A stretch of 64,000 nt of DNA from Abditibacterium sp. (GTDB lineage Bacteria; Armatimonadota; Abditibacteriia; Abditibacteriales; Abditibacteriaceae): assembly GCA_030448265.1 (NCBI GenBank), contig JAUJNG010000010.1:67133-131132 (forward strand), given 5' to 3'. Both the position numbers and the translations under genes were made by a program. The notes under the pieces were generated by a model. The model saw only the letters and a program-made list of their open reading frames with translations. It did not search any database and was not told the origin of the DNA. Every line of letters starts with the position of its first letter. Position 1 is the stretch's first letter. Of the stretch, positions 9,466-18,060 are shown piece by piece.

Positions 9466-9990
9466 ATGACATGGCCAACACACGCACTACTTGGCATCAA
9501 TACGCTCTGGCTGCTCACTCCCCTGTCACCGGAACTGCTGGGTTACGACTTCGGCACGTTAGCAGCTTGCGCCGCCTTCGGCGCACTCCTGCCCGACCTC
9601 GATGCCTCTGAGTCGAAGATCAAACACTTGAAGATTCCAGGCACCAAATTCAAGCCGTTTTTGCTCCCGGCTCAGGTCGTGTCTCGCACTGACCAACATC
9701 GTGGGTTGCTGCATTCCTTGTGGGGTGTCGGATTGGCGACTCTCATCGTTACACCTATCTCATTGTGGGTGGGTTGGGCACCTGTTGCCGTCTTACTGTT
9801 CGGATATATTAGTCATCTACTCGGTGATGCGTCGACCAAAATCGGTATTCGAGTTTTTTATCCAAGTGCTACACGTTTTTATTTGTTGCCCCAAGGTTGG
9901 CGGATCACAACTGGATCTTTTGCAGAAGAGGCTTTGCTGGTGCCTCTGGCACTGTTAGCCTCATCGTTGCTGTTAGGCAGCCTGATTTGA
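9466..9990 (+). CDS. YdjM-like membrane-bound metal-dependent hydrolase
   Basis: A 174-residue membrane protein of the YdjM family, known in E. coli as a LexA-regulated inner-membrane predicted metal hydrolase. Its conserved residues are visible: H6 near the N-terminus, the LLPDLDASES acidic motif (about 42-51), DQHRGLLHS (about 77-85) and GYISHLLGDASTKIG (about 110-124). Four to five hydrophobic segments surround them. A strong ribosome site (AGGAGGT, 6 bases before ATG) fixes the start. It follows the dead recombinase by 12 bp. Confidence 0.85.
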   Translation: MTWPTHALLGINTLWLLTPLSPELLGYDFGTLAACAAFGALLPDLDASESKIKHLKIPGTKFKPFLLPAQVVSRTDQHRGLLHSLWGVGLATLIVTPISLWVGWAPVAVLLFGYISHLLGDASTKIGIRVFYPSATRFYLLPQGWRITTGSFAEEALLVPLALLASSLLLGSLI

Positions 9991-10099
9991 GATTCGAATG
10001 TCTCTTTTGCCTGAGATTAGATGAGTTCGGAACCACCTGCAAAACTGAGCGACATGAAAGCGTGCGAGAGATGCAATACAATGTCTGGTTTCCCGAACC

Positions 10100-10519
10100 T
10101 CAGAGCGAAGATAATTCATGGGCGCGCGACCGCGAATCGTCGTGTGAATGGCTGACCCGATCAACCAAGCCCAGCCAGATTTTGCCGTTGCGCCGGATTT
10201 GTTGCTCTTCGAGGCGGCGCGGGACATCCATCGGAACGATGTCCGTTTCCATCTCGACTTCTCCCAGTTTTTCGGGGCGGAACTGTTGAAATGGAAACTC
10301 TTTGAGCAGTTGAACAATCGTCGGCGCGTCGGGACACTGTCGGATGAGCCGTTCTATAATGTCTCGTTCACCCGACGGTATTCCCAGGGCATCCGTCAAA
10401 GCCCACTGCACCTCAATCGATTTCAAACTCATCTGGTGCAACCGCTCCAGCGCGGGTTTCGCCTTATGAAGCTCGGCTATGGCGTAAGGGAGCCGGTCAA
10501 ACCAATCGTGTTCGCTCAT
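10100..10519 (-). CDS. Hypothetical protein next to KAP NTPase
   Basis: I do not recognise the family with certainty. The 139-residue protein is soluble and probably helical, with stretches such as EHDWFDRLPYAIAELHKAKP and VQWALTDALGIPSGERDII that read like real coding sequence, unlike the antisense ORFs. Its ATG overlaps the ATG of the divergent KAP gene in a single CATG, so each promoter must lie inside the other gene. The tail after NGKIWLGL is less regular and may have been altered by a frameshift. Confidence 0.55.
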   Translation of the reverse strand: MSEHDWFDRLPYAIAELHKAKPALERLHQMSLKSIEVQWALTDALGIPSGERDIIERLIRQCPDAPTIVQLLKEFPFQQFRPEKLGEVEMETDIVPMDVPRRLEEQQIRRNGKIWLGLVDRVSHSHDDSRSRAHELSSL

Positions 10520-12904
10520 GTTTTCTCAATTTTCGGCTGATCGCCCACTGACAACTCAAGAAGAAGACTCGCTGGGGCGCGTCCGGTTTGCCGAATCCTT
10601 GGCGCGTGTTCTTCGAGGGCGACGCGACCTCGACTCCTATGTCGTGGCATTATATGGCCCCTGGGGGTGCGGAAAAACTTCCCTCAAAAACATGGCATTA
10701 GAAAAGCTGCGCGCCGAGGCAGCCTCTTGTCCCATCATCGTGGAGTTTGAACCCTGGCTGTGGAACGATGTGGCGCAACTCACACAAGCGTTCTTCGATG
10801 AGATTGGCGCCGCTTTAGAGTCCGAATCTGACATAGATGATAAGGCTGTCGAGCACGACAACGAATCTACCCATCGCCGAGCACGGCAGTGGCGACGCTA
10901 CAGCGCCTTCTTTACAGCTGCAGGGATGTTAACCAAAGCAGCTGGGCTTTTTCAGGCGGCTCAAGGGCAGACGACGGATGCAGCGGGGTTGGCGGTAATG
11001 GCCGGACAACTGGATGAAGCGGCCAAAGCCACACAGCATGCTCAAGGGTGGGTGGAAAGCGCGGCGCAGGACGAACAGAAACCACCGATCAGCCTGTTCG
11101 AGATGAGAAAAGAACTCGCTCGGTCGCTCCGTGAGTTGGAGCGTCCGGTGCTGGTTGTCATTGATGACATCGACCGGCTGAACGCACGCGAAATCGCTGC
11201 ACTGTTCCAACTGGTCAAGTCCAACGCCAATTTTCCCAATTGGTTTATTTACTGCTGTTTCAGCGCGATGTTGTGGAGCGTGGACTCGAAACCGTTGCAC
11301 CAGGTTCAGGACGAGAGTTTTTGGGAAAGATCGTTCAAGCCTCCTTCGATGTGCCAAAAGTCGATGAGATGGCGTTGCGGAGGATTTTTGCAGCGTCTTT
11401 GGAAAAGGTGTTTGCGGATCTTGGAACAGACACTGATGCACATGAGAGGCGGTTTCGTGCGCTACTTCCCTATGTTCTTCCTTTCTGCGCTTCGGTGCGC
11501 GACATCAGGCGTTACTGCAATTCCCTCGCATTTCATCTCGACGTGTTGCGCGATCCCGAAAGCGGAATATTAGAAGTTAATCCGGCAGATTTGGCAGCGT
11601 TGGAGGCGCTTCGCACCTTTGAACCGGAGATTTATGTGCTGGTCGCGCAAAACAAAGTTGCTTTGACTACAGAGCGATCCTCTCCGGGCGATAGGCGCAG
11701 TCACCAAACAGTTCAGCAGGAAGAAACCGCCAAGCAGTTGGTTTCCGAACTCGTTCAACTGGCGTCAGAAGCGAACCGCGAGCAGGTCAGAACTTTGCTC
11801 GGTACACTCTTTCCTCAAATCCTATGGATAACGCGTGACTCCGCCCATAACTACAATTACATTCCCCATCGTGAAGCGCTGATGACGCTCCAAGTGTGCA
11901 ACGAAGCCATTTTCGACCGCTATTTTCAGATGGCGATTCACGCGCGTGACATCTCGCACAGCGAGTGGAAGCGGCTGCTCGAAGCGACAGGAAGTAGGGA
12001 TGCTTTCGCCGCTCATCTGCGTGATCTAAAAGAGCGTGATTTGCTGGATGTCGCTTTAGGCCGGTTAACTGTTTGGGCCGATAAGATTCCGCTTGAAAAT
12101 GCCGTTCCGTTCTTGACGGCATTGCTGGATGTTGGCGATGAATTTCCGGCTATTCCCGCCGCGCCCGGATTTCCATTCTGGGGTCAAGAATTACAAGCCC
12201 GCGCGCTTTTACAGCGTTATTTCCGCCAAGAAGTTCCTGTCTACGAGAGCGAGAACGACGAGAACCGAAGCAGTAGGCGCACTCGCTTAGCCCATCCCTT
12301 CACCGATGCGATCAAAGCAACCAGCGGGTGCTTTTTCCCAATTTACCTGCTGCATTACGAAGAGCGCGACCCCGAAAAACCTGACGAAGATCGCTTTTTG
12401 CTCAACGAATCTGATGCGCTTGCATTGCGCGAAGAAGGACTTAGAATTGTTCGTCGGGCTGCTGCCGATGGTTCTTTGCTGGCGCTCAAAGCACGGATGT
12501 TGTTCGTCTTCGCTTGCTGGCGCGACTGGGCGGGTGATGAAGCGAAGCAGTGGCTCGACAGCGTGCTGTCAATGGGTGCGGGCGTCGCCGCTTTTTTGCG
12601 TCATTGCGTCCATGACGGCTATGAGTCGGTGGGAGAAGAAAGCAACGAATTTCGAGCCATTGATCTTCGCACAGTTGGCAGCTACCTGCCCTTTCTCGAA
12701 GTCGAAGAACGAATCGGTGAACTCGACGTAGCGGCTTTGTCTCAAGCCGAGCGACAGGCTATCGAAATGTTTCTCACCGCGCTTACTCGTTGGCGTGAAG
12801 GCCGACTCAGCCCACAGCAAATGCGCGAGTTGCCTGATCCTCAAGCGGAAGCGTCCCCTCCTGATTCTGAAGATTCATCTGTTGGGCCAGGTAACGAAGC
12901 TTGA
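10518..12904 (+). pseudogene. KAP-family P-loop NTPase with internal frameshift
   Basis: A KAP P-loop NTPase, often membrane-linked and found in phage-defence and mobile-element contexts. The N-terminal part has Walker A GPWGCGKTS (residues about 46-54) and Walker B VLVVIDDIDRL (about 211-221). The frame then breaks at about 11240. Frame 1 reads NFPNWFIYC and soon becomes nonsense, while the next frame resumes with VYLLLFQRDVVERGLE and EFLGKIVQASFDVP, exactly the KAP sensor region. One missing T in 'cccaattggttt' explains it. The restored protein would be about 795 residues. The 3' end overlaps the convergent DUF4209 gene by 64 bp. The shift could be a real mutation, a phase-variable state or an assembly error. 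Confidence 0.85.
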
Positions 12905-14778
12905 AATTGCAAAGTAGCAAAGCACAGACGAAGCGCGAGCCACCACGTGTAGACCATGTAAAACACGTAGGGAGAACCGGAAACGCCCTGGGGCAGCAGG
13001 CCATGTGCAAGACTGGGACGGAGATTAGCCCCGAACTTCTCGACCAAAAGCACGCGCGCGTCGTAAAGCAGTGCCTCGCCGAAAACGGGCCGGAGACGAG
13101 CGCAGCAATCGTCATCAAGCAGGAACTCTTGCATCCCCCATTCGCGCTTTCCATTTTTCACATCATCGGGAGGCGTCGCGCCCAGCCAGACAAGCAGAGC
13201 GCGAAACCCCGCTTCGATTTGCGGCACGAGCAAGTGGGAAGAAAGCACCCAATCACCGCGGGCGCCCTCGACCAAACCCCGTGAGAAAAGAGGATCATGC
13301 CCCTTCAGCACAAAGATGCAATCCTGCAAAAGCGGCAAGATCGCTCGCGTGTTGATGCGATGCTCGTTGTTGATGGTTTGAAGCGCCGGTAAAATCGCGC
13401 CCTGAGCGGAAAGCGCCTGGTTGAGGTGAGCGTGCTGGATCATTCTCACACGCCGCCGCTCTCTTTTGCGAAGCTTTTCGTCTGGCGTTAAAAGCGTATT
13501 GCGGGCCGCTGTTCCTCCCGTTGGACTGAGTTGTCTTTGGGCTGTTCGGGAGACAAATACCGTTTGACGAGCAATGGCATAAGAGTCCCGGCAGATGGAG
13601 CGGGCAGATGCGGGATTATGAATATGCGCCAGAGTACCGAGTGCATCCATCAAAGGGTGGCCCGTGACTCGTTGCTGGGCCGCAACAACCATTTCCGAAA
13701 GGTCAATCGGATGATAGAAGATGGGCATCTCCCCCATAATGCGTGATTGGAGAGCGACAAGCCGAACGTATAACTTTTCTGCTGCTGTTTTCGCGTCAGG
13801 TGTGCCAATCCCACGCAGTGTCTCGACAGCGTGTTCGAGCCAATCCGCAGCATGAGAATGCGGCATATATTGGCCAGGGCGGGAGAACACGAAGTCGGAG
13901 TGCTTTTCATAACAGCGCGCCAGTGCCCAGAGCGCGGCTTCTTTCGCCGTTTGATTCCGCGCTTTGGAGTGCCACTGAACGGCTAAATCCCAGTAGTTTT
14001 CGGCCCGATGCCAATCGGGATCGATTTCGTTCTCGGCGGCCTGAGCCGCAGCCTCGGCCAGCGTGCCGCAAAGAGCCGCGTTTCCGATGTTGAGAGCAAG
14101 CATCGTCCTCATTAGAAAAGACGAATGATGAGTCAAGTCGCCGCTGGAGTAGCTTTGAAGTGCGCTTTCTGTCCTCTGCAGTGCGGGGCCGTTTCTACGG
14201 TTTAGCGCGCGTTCAATGCGAAGCGCCCTTTGGAGCGGGCCAACTCCTCCTACCCAGTCCACGCTTTCGCGGAGTTGAGACGAGATGACATAGGCGCTGA
14301 CCGCTTCATTGGCGGCTCGAAAATCCCGTCGAACCAACCAGAGTAGATCTGCGACGCGCGCTCGCAAATCGGCATCCCGAATAGTTGGATAAAGGGCTTG
14401 AAGAGCGTCGTAGTGTGCCCAACGCAATCGCACAACCGGATGAACCCAGCGAGCAGGAGGAGAACCGTCGGCACTCAAGATCCCGTCAAATGATTCTCTG
14501 CCGTTTTCGTAGTTGCGACGAAGTGCCGCGACATCTTCGCCCAGTGGCTGCGCCGAGTCCCCGGCCAATGCGCCAAAGCAAAGCGAGTTGAAGATGTCGT
14601 TGGCTACAGTTAACCCCAAATCTCCGACATCTTCGGCAGCCTGCTTTGCGGCTCCAAAAAGAGCCGTATAAAACCAACAATTGCGCTTTTCTGTGGGTTG
14701 CGCTGCTACCAAATCGTCAAAATCGGTCAACGCGCGGGAGAAGTCGGCGGCTGTTGGAACAAGGTCGAAGGGCTTCAT
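12841..14778 (-). CDS. DUF4209/HEPN-like protein, copy 2
   Basis: A 645-residue all-helical protein that resembles its upstream neighbour over most of its length. The DUF4209-type block near the middle is recognisable: ADLRARVADLLWLVRRDFRA, then ILPALQTINNEHRINTRAIL, HDPLFSRGLVEGARGDWVLSS and HLLVPQIEAGFRALL. The C-terminal RPSLAH (residues 587-592) fits the HEPN ribonuclease motif R-x4-6-H. HEPN domains are RNases used in toxin-antitoxin and abortive-infection systems; activity here is inferred. The start overlaps the end of the upstream paralogue by 4 bp, so the two are made together. The end overlaps the convergent KAP gene. Confidence 0.8.
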   Translation of the reverse strand: MKPFDLVPTAADFSRALTDFDDLVAAQPTEKRNCWFYTALFGAAKQAAEDVGDLGLTVANDIFNSLCFGALAGDSAQPLGEDVAALRRNYENGRESFDGILSADGSPPARWVHPVVRLRWAHYDALQALYPTIRDADLRARVADLLWLVRRDFRAANEAVSAYVISSQLRESVDWVGGVGPLQRALRIERALNRRNGPALQRTESALQSYSSGDLTHHSSFLMRTMLALNIGNAALCGTLAEAAAQAAENEIDPDWHRAENYWDLAVQWHSKARNQTAKEAALWALARCYEKHSDFVFSRPGQYMPHSHAADWLEHAVETLRGIGTPDAKTAAEKLYVRLVALQSRIMGEMPIFYHPIDLSEMVVAAQQRVTGHPLMDALGTLAHIHNPASARSICRDSYAIARQTVFVSRTAQRQLSPTGGTAARNTLLTPDEKLRKRERRRVRMIQHAHLNQALSAQGAILPALQTINNEHRINTRAILPLLQDCIFVLKGHDPLFSRGLVEGARGDWVLSSHLLVPQIEAGFRALLVWLGATPPDDVKNGKREWGMQEFLLDDDCCARLRPVFGEALLYDARVLLVEKFGANLRPSLAHGLLPQGVSGSPYVFYMVYTWWLALRLCFATLQFQASLPGPTDESSESGGDASA

Positions 14779-16628
14779 CCGTTCTCCGCCGGGTCAGCCG
14801 GCAGCGATTCCGCTGGCACAGCCCCGTTTTCTCCGTTCGCTATTCCAGCATCCTCAGACTGCACCCGGAGCATTGGCAAAAGGCAAAGACGCAGCGTGAG
14901 CCACCACAAATAAACGCTTGGCACGGAGTAGAACTCAGCAAATGAAGCGAGGCCGTGAGATGTTTTGTGGCGCAGGTAATCGCCCATTTGTTCGGTCAGC
15001 AGCCCGCGCAAGTCGAAGATAATGTTCTCGTGGAAGAGCCGGACAAGTTCGGGCTTCTTGAGGGTTTGATCCAGCCCTTGCTCACTTTGAATGCCACCTC
15101 TTAACGCCGAAGCAATCGCACCACTGCGCGTTAGAACGTGGCGGATGGAGTTTTCAACCTGTGGCACCAGAAGATGAGTGGCAACATCCCAGTTGCTCTC
15201 CCAACCTGCCTGGAACCCGCGCGCAAACAGCCATTCCCTGTCGGTGGGAACAAAAGGCGAATTGTGAATCAGTTGAACCCAGTCGCGCGTGGAAATTCTA
15301 TGTTCGCGCTGCATCTGGTGAAGCGCTGGCATCAGCATCGCTTGGACGATAAGTTGGCGATGGTGACCGGCGATGCGAAACATCTCCGCAGTTCTCGCCG
15401 CCTCACGCTCTTCAAGGTCTGGAGAAAACAGCGATGGGCGGCGCGCGACGACTTGACCGGATGAATTGACTTTTTCGTAGGAGCAGAGCAGTTCAACCAT
15501 CTCATCGGCTCCTGCTTCGACTTGTTCCCTCAACACCGAGATCTCCGGCGAGGCATACATCAGCACGATTTCGCGCAACGCCAAATCCCAAGAGAGTCCT
15601 TCAACTTGCTGCATCGAATCCTGCGCGTAACGGGAGATGTCGATGGTGTGCGAATGCGACTCAAATTCGCGCTGAGCCTGTTTGTTCACCTCGATCATCT
15701 GCCGGTGAAGGGCATTGATGCGGCTCTCAAAGCGGTCGTTCGGCACGATGTTGCGGTAGGACTCAACGGCTTTTTGAAGGTGCAAAGCGGCGGCAATAAA
15801 CTCTTGTCGCCCGTAAAGAGCGTCAATTTCATCTTGTGCCTCCGCGACGTGAGTCTCCGCTGCCAATCGCCTCGCCTCGAACCATTCGTCGGTGCCCACC
15901 TCGTGCCATTTGGCCTTCACTTCCCAGTAACGTCTGGCTTTGCTGCGCTGTCCTACCCCGCGTTTCGCGTCAGATCTAAGAGCCGCGCGCTCCGCCATCG
16001 ACGCGTAGATGGTGGCATCGCCGCGACCGCATTCTTGCATGAGTTCCATCAAGTGAGCCGATGAGAACCAATCATCCTCTCCATTGAGCGCGGCCAAGGC
16101 GGATTCGATATGCTGCCACACCGTCTCGATTTCAGGCGCCTGACGACCAAGACCCAAGGCGAGTTGGAGCGCCCGTTCAATGCGTTTGGTTTGCTCCCAC
16201 CACTGATCGGGGAAGTTCTGTGACGCTTCTAAATAGGCAGCAACAGCCACCCGCGCCATATCGGGATCGCGCCGGTTACTCACTCTGCCCTGCCAGGCTA
16301 CATCCGCCAGGCGCGCGCGCAGTTCCGCGTCGGTCGCTGCCCGTGCCAGTTCGCGTAACAACACGAAGTCGTGTTCGCTGATGGCGTCCAGAAAAGCTTC
16401 CGGAAAAGGCGTCGCGTCATTGTCGCTCAAGCGTAGCGCCGTCCAAATCTTCAAGCGGATGAAAATCGCTTCGTTTAGCTCGTCACTGTTGAGTCGATGG
16501 GTTTCAGCTTGCCGCCCGAACAAGAGGTGGTAATTCCAGCAGGTTCGCTCTGTGGTATCAACCAAGCAATCCTGCCAATTCGCTGCTTCAAAATCGGTGT
16601 ATGAAGGTGATGGTGAGGTGGAACTCAT
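14775..16628 (-). CDS. DUF4209/HEPN-like protein, copy 1
   Basis: A 617-residue helical protein, first gene of the overlapping pair. It shares with the downstream copy the order ERTCWNYHLLFG, AELRARLADVAWQGRVSNRR, ALHQMQREHRISTRDWV, ATHLLVPQVENSIRHVL and the C-terminal helix. The C-terminal RHKTSH (residues 553-558) is a textbook R-x4-H HEPN motif followed by a hydrophobic helix. The two proteins may form a heterodimer, since HEPN active sites form at a dimer interface; this is inference. No signal peptide is seen. The gene begins about 90 bp from the end of the Mrr-type nuclease gene, on the same strand, and may belong to that operon. Confidence 0.8.
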   Translation of the reverse strand: MSSTSPSPSYTDFEAANWQDCLVDTTERTCWNYHLLFGRQAETHRLNSDELNEAIFIRLKIWTALRLSDNDATPFPEAFLDAISEHDFVLLRELARAATDAELRARLADVAWQGRVSNRRDPDMARVAVAAYLEASQNFPDQWWEQTKRIERALQLALGLGRQAPEIETVWQHIESALAALNGEDDWFSSAHLMELMQECGRGDATIYASMAERAALRSDAKRGVGQRSKARRYWEVKAKWHEVGTDEWFEARRLAAETHVAEAQDEIDALYGRQEFIAAALHLQKAVESYRNIVPNDRFESRINALHRQMIEVNKQAQREFESHSHTIDISRYAQDSMQQVEGLSWDLALREIVLMYASPEISVLREQVEAGADEMVELLCSYEKVNSSGQVVARRPSLFSPDLEEREAARTAEMFRIAGHHRQLIVQAMLMPALHQMQREHRISTRDWVQLIHNSPFVPTDREWLFARGFQAGWESNWDVATHLLVPQVENSIRHVLTRSGAIASALRGGIQSEQGLDQTLKKPELVRLFHENIIFDLRGLLTEQMGDYLRHKTSHGLASFAEFYSVPSVYLWWLTLRLCLLPMLRVQSEDAGIANGENGAVPAESLPADPAENG

Positions 16629-16718
16629 ACTTCAGTGCCTAAGTGTGGTCATCGATCACAATTCTACCCACCGACAGATAATGCTGCGTCTCATCGAGGT
16701 TAACCAAGCGAGGTTGCT

Positions 16719-17981
16719 TCATGTGTTGGAATCGTGAACGGCGTCTGATGGTTGCGGAGTGCGTTGTCTGGGAAATCCCGTCTCAGGGTCAACTTCCAAA
16801 GCGTCCGTTGGCTCGACGGTGACTCGTAGTCCTGCATTGCCGGGCATCAAGGACGCTTTGGACTGATCTGATGTAGGCCAGTAGCGCGGGCTGATGGGTT
16901 CCCACGCACGCTGCAAATCAGTGCCTTCGATCTCGGTTCGATCTTCAGGATAAAGGCCGCCTTGATCCCGCTGAGTGAGATACTCCTCTGCGCGTTCACT
17001 CGGTGGCCAATAGAAGGAATCAAACCAGATGCGTGGCAGCTTGATCCGGCTATTGATCTTTACGGGTTCAGGACGACTTTCAAGATAAGTCTGCAAATCG
17101 GCTTCTGTCTCGAACGTGCGGACGGTATGTTTTCCCTCCGACGGAGCAAACGAGGCATTAACCTGCACTTTCTCAACCTTGTCACCCTCGACGTTGACTA
17201 GCGTATGCTGGCTCGATTCACCGCCGAGTGAGACCACCAGCCCTGCGATAGCAACGAAGGCTACAACTGTGCTCACCGGCATGATAACGCCACCCTGCAC
17301 CCGGTGCCAATGCGGAGCTTGCAAAGTTATTTTGTAAGTTCCTACTTCCAGTGGCAGAAGTCCATCAAGCCAGAGAGACCAGATGGCATCTGGCATATCA
17401 GCACACAACCGTCCCTGTTCGTCACAGAAGCCCATCGGGATGGTGTCTTCGAGGCTCTCCATTGGGCGGGCTTCTTGTTGATCCGGCTGTGCGGTGACGG
17501 CGACGAGTTGAGGCAGTAGAAAAAGAAGGGTTTGCAGCGCCGCACTCACCTCAGCGGCCATTCGATCCTGAGTCAGACCAGTAAGAAGGAGCAAGCGCAA
17601 TCCCTCTTCTTCGGCACGATTGCGTGCGTCTTTTGTGAAGCGCCGCGCCGTCACATAGATACCATGCTGAAGTGGGATGCCGACGTCGTTGAGTTTTCCG
17701 ATGAACTCATCAACCAAATTAACTCCCACAGTCTCTTTGTAGTTCTTACATTCGATGGCCATGCGAACGGGATACCCCGCCACCTCAGTTGTCATAAGCA
17801 CATCGACTTCCCTATATCTCCGGTTTTTGCTCCGTCGAGCAGGCAGACGAACATTTCGCTCGATCTTCACTCCTGATGCGTCGTGCATACTGGCGACGAT
17901 GAACTCCACCAGTTTGCCTTTGGTGTGAGCCTCTGATGCGGTTTGTGGAACTTCTTGCTTGCGATTGGACTGCTTGCCCAT
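16719..17981 (-). CDS. Mrr-type PD-(D/E)XK nuclease with membrane segment
   Basis: Restriction-endonuclease-like protein of 420 residues. The N-terminal 150 residues hold the Mrr-type fold with catalytic EVD (58-60) and ECK (77-79), followed by GIYVTARRFTKDARNRAEEEG, the usual substrate-side helix. After a linker comes one hydrophobic segment (VVAFVAIAGLVVSLGG, about 233-248), so the nuclease may be held at the inner membrane. The C-terminal half is not recognised. It lies upstream of, and on the same strand as, the two DUF4209 genes, and divergent from the STAND gene. Cleavage of foreign or modified DNA is the likely role. Confidence 0.8.
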   Translation of the reverse strand: MGKQSNRKQEVPQTASEAHTKGKLVEFIVASMHDASGVKIERNVRLPARRSKNRRYREVDVLMTTEVAGYPVRMAIECKNYKETVGVNLVDEFIGKLNDVGIPLQHGIYVTARRFTKDARNRAEEEGLRLLLLTGLTQDRMAAEVSAALQTLLFLLPQLVAVTAQPDQQEARPMESLEDTIPMGFCDEQGRLCADMPDAIWSLWLDGLLPLEVGTYKITLQAPHWHRVQGGVIMPVSTVVAFVAIAGLVVSLGGESSQHTLVNVEGDKVEKVQVNASFAPSEGKHTVRTFETEADLQTYLESRPEPVKINSRIKLPRIWFDSFYWPPSERAEEYLTQRDQGGLYPEDRTEIEGTDLQRAWEPISPRYWPTSDQSKASLMPGNAGLRVTVEPTDALEVDPETGFPRQRTPQPSDAVHDSNT

Positions 17982-18060
17982 GAGAGCAAGTTTAAGCCGA
18001 ACGTCAACTATTTACATTCAGATGCGACTCTCGTTTATTGCTTTGTGAGAAGGGAAATAG

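Noticed and set aside
10148-10540. 130-residue plus-strand ORF opposite the hypothetical gene at 10100
   Set aside because: Reads like an antisense shadow; the minus-strand frame has better coding character.
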